DNA of 64,000 bases from Pseudomonadota bacterium (GTDB lineage Bacteria > Pseudomonadota > Alphaproteobacteria > Rhizobiales > Xanthobacteraceae): contig JAFECJ010000014.1 in NCBI GenBank assembly GCA_018242205.1, forward strand, positions 31,846 to 95,845, read 5' to 3'. A model generated the notes under the pieces. The model had not been told where the DNA came from, searched no databases, and was given only the letters and a program-made list of their open reading frames with translations. Of the stretch, positions 25,491 through 32,819 are shown one piece after another (the first letter of the stretch is position 1; each line of letters starts with the position of its first letter). The position numbers were made by a program, and so were the translations under genes.

Positions 25491-26732
25491 CTATTCGCCG
25501 AGCTCGCGCTCGAGTGCCTTCGGATTGGCGGCAAAGCGCTTGCGGATATCCTCCGCGACTTCGCCGACGAAAACGTCTTCAAGTCCTTCCTTGAGGCCGC
25601 GCACGACGCTGGCGGCCAAAGCGCGGGGCGCGACCTTTGGTGGCGGCAGCGTCTGGAACCATTCGACATCGAGCGGCCCGCTGAAAACGTTCATGACGCG
25701 CACGCCGCCGGGGCGAAGCTCCGCGCGCAGGCATTGCGAGAGGGAGAGGCACGCCGCCTGCACCGCGGAGTACTGGCCGAACTTCGGCCAGTTCGTCAGC
25801 GCGTAGGCCGACAGGATGTTGACCCAGGCTGCGGCGCTGTTCGTTCCGTCGGCGCCGCGCGACCGCATCGCCGGCCCGAAGGCTTGGGCGAGGTGGACCA
25901 GGCCCATGTAGACCTGTCCGATCTCGACGTGCGAGGTGGTCGTGCCGGTGCGATCGAACAGGCCGCCCGCACGGATGTGCTCGCTGGTGTTGATGAGGAT
26001 ATCCACCTTGCCGCCGATGTCGGCGGCCAGATCGAACACCGATTTCTCGTCCGAGACGTCGAGCGGCACGATGTCGATGCCTTCAATGCCACGCAGCGCG
26101 TCTTCGCCCGGAAACGGCTTCCACGGCTCGGCGATACCGACGAAAAGGATCGACGCACCGGCGGCTTTCAGCGCCTGCGCGATCTCCTGCCCCACCGGCG
26201 TACGACCATTGGTGATTAAGACGCGGCGGAATTTCGGGTCGGCTGTCATTTCGCGCCATTGCTTGTCATCGCTCATGAACGGCGTCTCCGCTTTCGGCCG
26301 CGCGAAGGCCACCGCCTGGCCGGCTTTATCGATCTGGAAGCTCATGCGGACGGCATTGCCTTCCTTGCAGTCGCCGTGGAGGTGGGACACCAGGACAGGT
26401 CCGCAGGTCAAGTGGACGAGGCCGATGCGCCAAGGCGCCCGTTCGCGAAAGTACACGTCGCTAGGCACCCGCACCGTGGTCTCCGATAGGATGACGCCGT
26501 CGCGGGGGGCATCCTTCACGATCAGGTCGGCCGTAAGGCACTGCGGGCAAGCTTCCCGCGACGGGTAGCAGTAGATCTCGCACGCGGGACAGAACTGCAT
26601 CGCGAAGCGGCCCTCGGCAGCAACGCGCGTCAGCACATGTGCCGTTCGACTGCGCCAAGCGGGCGGCAGCGTCGGCTGTCGCGAACGCTTGAGCGGATCT
26701 TTGCGTTTTGGTCGGATCAGCGGCTCGGTCAT
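25491..26732 (-). CDS. DUF35 (zinc ribbon/OB-fold) - SDR fusion protein
   Basis: A 413-residue two-domain protein. Residues 1-150 are a DUF35 unit: rubredoxin-like zinc ribbon CPACEIYCYPSREACPQC (about 48-65) followed by an OB-fold with acyl-CoA-binding character. Residues 165-413 are an SDR domain with a degenerate cofactor motif (TNGRTPVGQE instead of TGxxxGxG) and an active site that reads Y-S-A-V-Q where SDRs have Y-x3-K. DUF35 proteins are partners of thiolase-fold enzymes (BbsA, ChsH2). The thiolase-like gene overlaps this one in ATGA, so they probably form one complex. The SDR part may be structural or bind nucleotide only. The fusion is uncommon in my knowledge. Confidence 0.85.
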   Translation of the reverse strand: MTEPLIRPKRKDPLKRSRQPTLPPAWRSRTAHVLTRVAAEGRFAMQFCPACEIYCYPSREACPQCLTADLIVKDAPRDGVILSETTVRVPSDVYFRERAPWRIGLVHLTCGPVLVSHLHGDCKEGNAVRMSFQIDKAGQAVAFARPKAETPFMSDDKQWREMTADPKFRRVLITNGRTPVGQEIAQALKAAGASILFVGIAEPWKPFPGEDALRGIEGIDIVPLDVSDEKSVFDLAADIGGKVDILINTSEHIRAGGLFDRTGTTTSHVEIGQVYMGLVHLAQAFGPAMRSRGADGTNSAAAWVNILSAYALTNWPKFGQYSAVQAACLSLSQCLRAELRPGGVRVMNVFSGPLDVEWFQTLPPPKVAPRALAASVVRGLKEGLEDVFVGEVAEDIRKRFAANPKALERELGE

Positions 26733-27907
26733 GACGACGCTCCGGCGATGATGGCCGCGCCTGACGACAGGCCGCGATCATAATTGATCATGCCGAAGCC
26801 GGACGCCAGCGCGACACGGGCGTTCTTGACCTGCGTCGGTCCCGCGGTGCCTAGCACTTGACGCAGCGCCTCGACCATTCCGAGATAGGCGCCGCCGGCG
26901 CCGGCCTGGCCGACTGAGAGCTGCCCGCCTGAGGTGTTCTGTGGGAAATCGCCGTCGATGGTGAGATCGTGGCTGCGCACGAACTCGGCGCCTTCGCCCT
27001 TTTTGCAGAAACCGAGATCCTCGAATTGCATCATCACGATGAACGGATAGTCGTCGTAGGTCTCCAGGACGTCGATATCATCCGGTTTGACTCCTGCCAT
27101 GGCGTAGAGTTCGCCGATATCCATTGCCCAGCCGCCGCGAACCTGAACCGGGTCGTTCGCGAACGCGTTGTGCCGCTCGATGGTGCCGAGCAGGCGAGCG
27201 CTGGCGATGCCGAGCGACTTGGCGGTGTCCTCGCGCATGACCAGGAAGGCCTCGGCGCCGGCACACGGCATCACGCAGTCGAACAAGTGGATGGGGTCGG
27301 AGATCGGCCGCGCCCCGATATATTGCTCGAGCGTCAGCGGCGCCTTCATCAGGGCGTGCGGGTTGCGCAGCGCGTTGGTGCGCTGGGAGACTGCGATTTT
27401 GCCGAGGTCTTCCCGCGTTACGCCGTAAGTACGCATATAATTTTGGGCGATCAGGGCGAAGTTCGCATTGGCGCCGCCGGCACCGTAAGGGTAGGCAGCG
27501 TCCTGCGAAAACCGCGAAAAGTGCTCCAGCGTCCGGCGGAACGAATCGACGTGATTGGTGTCGCCGGCGACGCAGGCAACAATATCCGCATCCCCGGCCT
27601 CCACTGCGCGCGCCGCGTGGCGCAAAGCGGCGACGGCGCTCGCGCCACCGAGCGGAATGTGCTCGAGCCAGCGCACGCACAGCCCAAAATGCTGGGTCAA
27701 GGCGATCGCCGTATCGGTGCCCAGCGTAAAGCTCGATACGCACAAGCCGTCGATATCGCTGGCCTTGATGCCGGCCGCGTCGACCAGCCCCTTCAGCGCC
27801 CGACCGACCCACCATTGCGCGCTTTCGACCGAAAACCGCACATAGGGAATCGTGACCGGTGCTGTCAGAACGACCCTGTCATAAGGCCGCCGCTTGGATG
27901 CTTGCAT
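26729..27907 (-). CDS. Thiolase-fold (SCP-x-like) protein without catalytic Cys; candidate Ltp2-type aldolase
   Basis: Thiolase superfamily, 392 residues from the ATG at 27907; a GTG at 27919 would add four residues. At the place of the nucleophilic Cys the sequence is PLGGASAVAALRHA (no Cys), and the usual GHPxG is VGQAGAGG. Tyrosines stand in ETYDDYPF (near 284) and GGAYLG (near 341). In steroid side-chain degradation, the aldolase Ltp2 is a cysteine-less thiolase-fold protein that uses tyrosines and needs a DUF35 partner. The neighbour here is a DUF35 protein. A retro-aldol cleavage of a tertiary 3-hydroxyacyl-CoA to a ketone and a short acyl-CoA is therefore a reasonable proposal. Ordinary thiolysis is less likely. 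Confidence 0.8.
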   Translation of the reverse strand: MQASKRRPYDRVVLTAPVTIPYVRFSVESAQWWVGRALKGLVDAAGIKASDIDGLCVSSFTLGTDTAIALTQHFGLCVRWLEHIPLGGASAVAALRHAARAVEAGDADIVACVAGDTNHVDSFRRTLEHFSRFSQDAAYPYGAGGANANFALIAQNYMRTYGVTREDLGKIAVSQRTNALRNPHALMKAPLTLEQYIGARPISDPIHLFDCVMPCAGAEAFLVMREDTAKSLGIASARLLGTIERHNAFANDPVQVRGGWAMDIGELYAMAGVKPDDIDVLETYDDYPFIVMMQFEDLGFCKKGEGAEFVRSHDLTIDGDFPQNTSGGQLSVGQAGAGGAYLGMVEALRQVLGTAGPTQVKNARVALASGFGMINYDRGLSSGAAIIAGASS

Positions 27908-27939
27908 GAGGGAAGCCACCTTGCGCCTGGCTGCTCGCT

Positions 27940-28362
27940 TTATACGACGGTCAGCACGACGGGCACGTTGCCGCGCGTCGCGTTGGAGTAAGGGCAGCGC
28001 TCGTGTGCGCCGTGGACAATCTCCTCGGCTAGCGCCTTGTCGACGCCAGGTAGCGACGCCTTGAGTTCGACCGTCAAAGCATAGCCAACCGCGATCGGCC
28101 CCATGCCCACCTTGGCGGTGATGGAGGCTTCATCAGTCAGCGCGACTTTCTTCTGGCGAGCAACGAGTTTGACCGCGCCCAGAAAGCAGGCGGCATAGCC
28201 GGCGGCGAAGAGTTGCTCGGGGTTGGTGCCGCCGCCGCCGCCGCCAAGTGCTTTCGGCAAGGCCAGTGACACTGCGAGCAAACCGTCATTGCTGGCGGCT
28301 TTGCCCTCGCGGCCTCCGGTAGCCGTGACCTCGGTCTCGTACAAGATCTTGTCGGGTGTCAT
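27940..28362 (-). CDS. Organic hydroperoxide resistance protein (Ohr/OsmC family)
   Basis: Thiol peroxidase that reduces organic hydroperoxides. The 140 residues from ATG 28362 have an AGGACAGGAC ribosome site. Both redox cysteines are present, in YAACFLGAV and ERCPYSNATRGN, and the glycine-rich loop LGGGGGGTNPEQLF is the family hallmark. It is embedded between the racemase-like and thiolase-like genes in one operon, so it is probably co-expressed with oxygenase activity and may protect against peroxidic by-products. Confidence 0.93.
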   Translation of the reverse strand: MTPDKILYETEVTATGGREGKAASNDGLLAVSLALPKALGGGGGGTNPEQLFAAGYAACFLGAVKLVARQKKVALTDEASITAKVGMGPIAVGYALTVELKASLPGVDKALAEEIVHGAHERCPYSNATRGNVPVVLTVV

Positions 28363-28375
28363 GTCCTGTCCTTGC

Positions 28376-29179
28376 TTAAGCTTTTGATTTGTAGAGCGAC
28401 TGCGATCCACTGGCGACCAGGGATCTGAAGTCCTGCCGCGCCCTGTCGTTGGCTAGCGCGAAACTCGGGCCCCGGCTCGGTTCGACGCCGTTGAGCTTGT
28501 GAAGCTGCACCCACATTTCTGCGGACTTGAGCGCCACGGCGGCGCAATTGACGATCGGGGCACAGCCAATCTTGAAGCCGTGCTCCTCGCAGATCAGCAA
28601 GCCGGGGAGGACCCCGGCCGGTATGATGACGTCAGCACCGGCTGCGACCAGCGGCTGGGCGCAAGCGGTGAAGTCGTTCAGCATGCGCGCTTTTGCAGCC
28701 CTATCGCCATCGAACGCGGCGGCGAAGTCAGACGGCTGGCAGCCCAGTCCGACCACCTTGACCACGCGTCCGCTCAACCCGTAACGCTCGGCCTGCTCGA
28801 GATGCCAGACCTCGAATGCTGGATCGAGCGTCACCAAGCCGAGGCGGCGTCCAAGTTGCGATGCCGCCAACAAGGTCGCCTCGCCGGTGCCGACTACCGG
28901 AATACGAAGGGCCGAGCGAAGTTCGTACAACCCTGGGTCTTGGAAGTGACCCATCACGTAAGCGTCGAAGCCCTCGTCCTCGGCGGCGAGACCATTATCG
29001 ATGGCGATGATCGAACACCGAAACTCCGCGAGACGCCCGAAATCGCGATCGGGAGGTGACAGGCCTTCGACGTGAACGCTGGTCCCTGGCGCGGCGATAT
29101 CGTTGAGGTAGGCAGACAATTTTCGCAGGTACGGTGCATTGGCCGAGCCGTCGACGAAACTTTGCCAGAAGATTCGCAT
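28376..29179 (-). CDS. Asp/Glu racemase (hydantoin racemase-like) superfamily protein lacking both cysteines
   Basis: A 267-residue protein of the Asp/Glu/hydantoin racemase fold. The two positions that carry catalytic Cys in active racemases read VMGHFQDPGLYELR (His instead of Cys before F-x-DPG) and IIPAGVLPGLL (no Cys), so ordinary two-base racemization is unlikely. Other folds in the superfamily use one or no Cys. It is the first gene of the O1-controlled operon ending in the isatin-hydrolase-like gene. The function is unknown; it could be an isomerase or decarboxylase acting on a pathway intermediate. Confidence 0.75.
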   Translation of the reverse strand: MRIFWQSFVDGSANAPYLRKLSAYLNDIAAPGTSVHVEGLSPPDRDFGRLAEFRCSIIAIDNGLAAEDEGFDAYVMGHFQDPGLYELRSALRIPVVGTGEATLLAASQLGRRLGLVTLDPAFEVWHLEQAERYGLSGRVVKVVGLGCQPSDFAAAFDGDRAAKARMLNDFTACAQPLVAAGADVIIPAGVLPGLLICEEHGFKIGCAPIVNCAAVALKSAEMWVQLHKLNGVEPSRGPSFALANDRARQDFRSLVASGSQSLYKSKA

Positions 29180-29553
29180 AGCTGCCTCTCAACTCCTCGC
29201 GGCCTCGTCGCGGCAACACGGTCGTGTACCGCAAATCCTCATCCGGTCCGGCTGGCCGACGTCCGCCCGGGCGGCCCATGCAGGCTGCCCAAGTCGGCCG
29301 CGCTCAGCGGCCGCTGTTCGATGCGCATGGCGATAAACAATGCTCATGTCGGTAGCGCGTTGACGCCGTCCAAAAATTATTTTAGATATAAAGGAATTTC
29401 GAAGATGTGGCAACGGTCGAATTCGGTAGACGTCAAACAGCGATGCCGTATTGGGTGGAAAAGAACAACGTTTCGGACATGGGCGGCTTCGCCGCCGACG
29501 CGCTCGCGATCGAGTCCCGGTGCGTTGCCAAGATCGCCCGCGGGTGCACCGGC
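29180..29553. other. Intergenic region before racemase-like gene
   Basis: About 370 bases with no gene that I can support. It holds the O1 promoter at 29375-29413 and otherwise an untranslated leader of about 200 bases. The open frames crossing it are antisense to neighbouring genes and have no family character. Confidence 0.5.
29375..29413 (-). promoter_or_regulatory. Promoter with O1 site, racemase-ohr-thiolase-DUF35/SDR-cyclase operon
   Basis: On the minus strand TTGCCA (29413-29408), exactly 17 bases and TATATC (29390-29385) form a candidate promoter about 200 bases before the first gene. O1 (29375-29398) covers the -10 box and the start region. No other gene start lies nearby, so this site must serve the minus-strand operon. 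Confidence 0.6.
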
Positions 29554-30381
29554 TTAGTTCCGTCGGTTCTGCCGGTCGACGAATTCGCGGACGATCGCCG
29601 CGAAAGTCTCCGGCATTTGATCGGGAAAAGGCACCATCGCTTCCGCCACTTCGCGAAGCACGCTGCCGGATATCGCGGCGGCGACGCGGCCGGCGGCCGG
29701 GTAGGCGTGCGGATCGCGGCAAGGTGCAATGACCAAAGTCGGACTTCGCACGAGGCCGATGCGCTCTTCCATGACATAGCGATTAACGACCCTGTGGCCC
29801 TCGGCGGCCATCGGACCGGCACGCAATGCGTCGCGAACGTAACGTCCGAGCAGATCGGTATCGCCTTCGGGGTAGAGCGGCTGTCGCCGCTTCCAGAATT
29901 CGAGCACGTGCGAGCCGTCGGCGCGAACGTCGACATCGTCCACGGTCTTTCTGTGGCCCGCATCTTGCCTACGAGCTTGGTCGACGAAAGGACACGCGGA
30001 CAGGACCAGAGAGCTGACGCGCTCAGGGCTGCACGCGGCGATCTCAAGGGCGATGGCTGCTCCGGTATGGTGTCCGACGATGGTTGCAGCGCCAATATCG
30101 AGTGTGTCGAGAACGGCGAGCGCGGTTCGTGCCCAGATCTCGATGGACGGTCGATGGGCGCGGAGATTTCCGGAGTCGCCGAAGCCGGGCGTGTCCATGG
30201 CGATGGTGCGATAGGTCCGACCAAGCAGCGGCAACACATCGCGGTATTCGTCCCAGGATCGCGGCGTTTGATGCAGCAACAACACGGGAGCGCCGTCGCC
30301 GGCGCTCGCGAGATGAACACGCGCAAAGTCTGTTTCGACGAAGGTGACCTGAGTTTGCGGCGTGACTTGCGGAGAATGCAT
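29554..30381 (-). CDS. Alpha/beta-hydrolase-fold protein with His in place of nucleophile
   Basis: A 275-residue alpha/beta hydrolase. The oxyanion-hole region is LLLHQTPRSWDEY and the strand after it is AMDTPGFGDS. The nucleophile elbow reads VGHHTGAA, where the central residue that should be Ser, Asp or Cys is His. The C-terminal catalytic His region is weak. The protein could be a non-hydrolytic lyase or dioxygenase-like member or an inactive homologue. It is a single gene, divergent from the ABC transporter that follows, and may work on the ligand of that transporter. Confidence 0.75.
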   Translation of the reverse strand: MHSPQVTPQTQVTFVETDFARVHLASAGDGAPVLLLHQTPRSWDEYRDVLPLLGRTYRTIAMDTPGFGDSGNLRAHRPSIEIWARTALAVLDTLDIGAATIVGHHTGAAIALEIAACSPERVSSLVLSACPFVDQARRQDAGHRKTVDDVDVRADGSHVLEFWKRRQPLYPEGDTDLLGRYVRDALRAGPMAAEGHRVVNRYVMEERIGLVRSPTLVIAPCRDPHAYPAAGRVAAAISGSVLREVAEAMVPFPDQMPETFAAIVREFVDRQNRRN

Positions 30382-30572
30382 TGGACTTTCCTTGAAGGTG
30401 CTCGAGACTGTCGCGGAAGTGTTTGACGTAATGTGATGCGCTTCGTGACGGCGATGAGAATGATGTCGGACGGCGACAATATGGCGTACCGACGAAAAGT
30501 ACAGGATAAGGAATTGAGAGCGTGACTTCGAAGCGGGCCGTTATCGCCTGCATATCAGGGGAGCAGTAACAA

Positions 30573-31733
30573 ATGAGATCGTTCAAGCAACTATTGGCTT
30601 CGTCGGCCGTCGTGCTGGCCTTGGCAACGTCCGCGCATGCTGAGATCCGGGTCGGCTTCGTTACGTCGCTGAGCGGCGTGGCCTCGTCAATCGGCATTCC
30701 CTATGGGAAAGGCATCAATGCTGCCTACGAATTCCGCAGCGAGGTGAATGGCGAGAAGATCAAGCTGATCCAGCTTGATGACGGCTCCGATCCGTCGGCT
30801 GCAACCCGCAACGCGCGCAAGCTGATCGAAGAAGACAAGGTCGATGTGCTCATCGGGACGGCGACCGTGCCTTCGACGATGGCTATGGCCGCCGTCGCCA
30901 AGGAGCTGAAGGTTCCGTTCATTGCGCTTTCTCCGGTGCAGCCGAATGCCGTGCTACCGGCCGGCTCCGAGCAGTGGATCATCACCGTACCGCAGCCGCC
31001 GACTCTCCTGGTTAGCGTGATTGCCGACCGCATTGCGCGTGATGGCGTCAAGAACCTCGGCTATATCGGTTACTCCGACGCCTGGGGCGATCTCGTTTAT
31101 GGCGGGGCGATGGCCGCGCAGACGAAAGGCCTGTTCAAGGTCACGAGCAATGAGCGCTTTGCGCGTACCGACACCTCGGTGACCGGTCAGATTCTGAAGG
31201 TAATGTCCAATAAGCCGGATGGCGTACTCATCGGGGCCTCGGGCACGCAGGGCGCCCTTCCGCCGCTGACGCTTCGCGAGCGCGGCTATCAAGGCAAGAT
31301 TTACGGCACCGTGCCGCTGGTCAATCCGGACTTCGTGCGCGTGGGCGGCAAGGCGGTCGAAGGCATCCAGGTCTCGACCGGTCCGATCGTCGTCGCCGAG
31401 CAATTGCCCGATGACCATTTTGCGAAAAAGATCGGCTTGAAGTTCCGGGCCGCCTACGAGAAGGCCAACGGCGCGAAGACGACCGACGTGTTCTCGGCCT
31501 ATTCCTTCGACGGATGGCTGCTCATGACGAATGCGGCTGAACATGTGCTCAAGGGCACCAAGCCGGGTTCGCCCGAATTCCGCAAGGCGATGATGGATGC
31601 TCTGATGAATACCAAGGACCTTGCCGGCACCCACGCGATCTACAACTTCAAGCCGGGTGCCGTGTATGGCGTCGACAATCGCTCGCTTGTCATCGTCAAG
31701 CTGGTCAACGGCAAGTGGACCTACGCGCCCTGA
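30573..31733 (+). CDS. ABC transporter substrate-binding protein, branched-chain amino acid/aromatic acid type
   Basis: Periplasmic ligand receptor, 386 residues, with signal peptide (residues 1-23, ...ATSAHA). It has the type I periplasmic-binding fold (LivK family): EIRVGFVTSLSGVASSIGIPYGKGI at the mature N-terminus and the central SNERFARTDTSVTGQILK segment. The ribosome site GGGGAGCAG precedes the ATG. It is the first gene of livKH-MG-F. This group in Rhizobiales often takes up aromatic acids. The ligand is unknown, and no O1 or O2 site was found upstream. Confidence 0.93.
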   Translation: MRSFKQLLASSAVVLALATSAHAEIRVGFVTSLSGVASSIGIPYGKGINAAYEFRSEVNGEKIKLIQLDDGSDPSAATRNARKLIEEDKVDVLIGTATVPSTMAMAAVAKELKVPFIALSPVQPNAVLPAGSEQWIITVPQPPTLLVSVIADRIARDGVKNLGYIGYSDAWGDLVYGGAMAAQTKGLFKVTSNERFARTDTSVTGQILKVMSNKPDGVLIGASGTQGALPPLTLRERGYQGKIYGTVPLVNPDFVRVGGKAVEGIQVSTGPIVVAEQLPDDHFAKKIGLKFRAAYEKANGAKTTDVFSAYSFDGWLLMTNAAEHVLKGTKPGSPEFRKAMMDALMNTKDLAGTHAIYNFKPGAVYGVDNRSLVIVKLVNGKWTYAP

Positions 31734-31775
31734 TCCGGGACGCCGTGAATCGCCGCGCAAAGGAAACGCTGTAAC

Positions 31776-32819
31776 ATGACGTCGGATATCGCGGCGATAC
31801 TGGGGATAGATGGCATCGCAACCGGTGCCATCTATATCCTGGTGGCAATCGGTACCGTGCTGATCTTCACGGTCACGCGGGTTATCTTCATTCCGTTCGG
31901 AGACATCGCCGCTTTTACGGCATTGACTCTGGCGGCGCTCGATATGGGCCAGGTGCCCGGCACAATCGGTCTTGTCGCCGTGCTGGCTTGCATTGCCGCG
32001 ACGATGGAAGTGTTCGGTCTCGTCAGAAGGCAGGAGTTTCGGAAGATTCCGATCGCACTCCTGTATTATCTGGTTTTACCGCTTCTCATCGTGCTCGCGG
32101 TCTGGGCGCTCATCCCGCTCGCACCTCCGTTGCCCGTGCGCATCGCGATGGCGCTCATTCTCATCATGCCGATTTCGCCTTTGCTCGATCGCATCGTGTT
32201 CCGGCCGGTCGCCGACGGGAGCGTGCTGCTTCTTCTCATCATTTCGGTGGCGCTGCACTTTGCCCTGGTGGGGCTGGGACTTCTATTCTTCGGACCTGAA
32301 GGCGTACGCACCGAACCGCTCACATCGATGAGCATCGACATCGGCGGCATCATGATTTCGGGCCAGAACATTCTGATCCTGGTCGCCGCAATCGCTTTCA
32401 GCGGTGGGTTGCTGTTGTTCTTCGACTTCACGCTGATCGGCAAGGCATTGCGCGCCACCGCCATCAACCGCACCGGCGCCAGACTGATGGGCATTCGCCC
32501 GACTCGCGCCGGTACCGTGGCCTATCTCTTGGGTTCGTTGATGGCGGGGGTTTCCGGCGTTCTGATCGCGCCGGTCAACACCATCTTCTACGATTCAGGA
32601 TTTCTGCTCGGCCTCAAGGCGTTTGTCGGTGCGATCATCGGCGGTCTTGCGAGCTATCCGGGCACGGCGTTGGGCGCGTTGTTCGTCGGCGTTCTGGAAA
32701 GCTTTGCGTCTTTTTATAACAGTGCCTTCAAGGACGTGATTGTCTTCTCGCTTCTCATCCCGATCCTCCTGTGGCGCTCATTTACAGTGATCCATTCTGA
32801 GGAAGAGTCTGAAGAATGA
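31776..32819 (+). CDS. ABC transporter permease, LivH type
   Basis: Membrane subunit of 347 residues, longer than typical LivH (about 290), with extra hydrophobic segments in the N-terminal half (residues 60-140). The C-terminal half has the family coupling loop region ALRATAINRTGARLMGIRPTRAGTVAYLLGSLMAG and the last two helices with AFVGAIIGGLASYPGTALGALFVG. It overlaps the next gene in ATGA. Acts with the fused LivM-LivG protein. Confidence 0.92.
   Translation: MTSDIAAILGIDGIATGAIYILVAIGTVLIFTVTRVIFIPFGDIAAFTALTLAALDMGQVPGTIGLVAVLACIAATMEVFGLVRRQEFRKIPIALLYYLVLPLLIVLAVWALIPLAPPLPVRIAMALILIMPISPLLDRIVFRPVADGSVLLLLIISVALHFALVGLGLLFFGPEGVRTEPLTSMSIDIGGIMISGQNILILVAAIAFSGGLLLFFDFTLIGKALRATAINRTGARLMGIRPTRAGTVAYLLGSLMAGVSGVLIAPVNTIFYDSGFLLGLKAFVGAIIGGLASYPGTALGALFVGVLESFASFYNSAFKDVIVFSLLIPILLWRSFTVIHSEEESEE

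Noticed and set aside
29407..30426. Plus-strand frame of 339 codons
   Set aside because: Antisense to the alpha/beta-hydrolase-fold gene, which has clear family segments on the minus strand.
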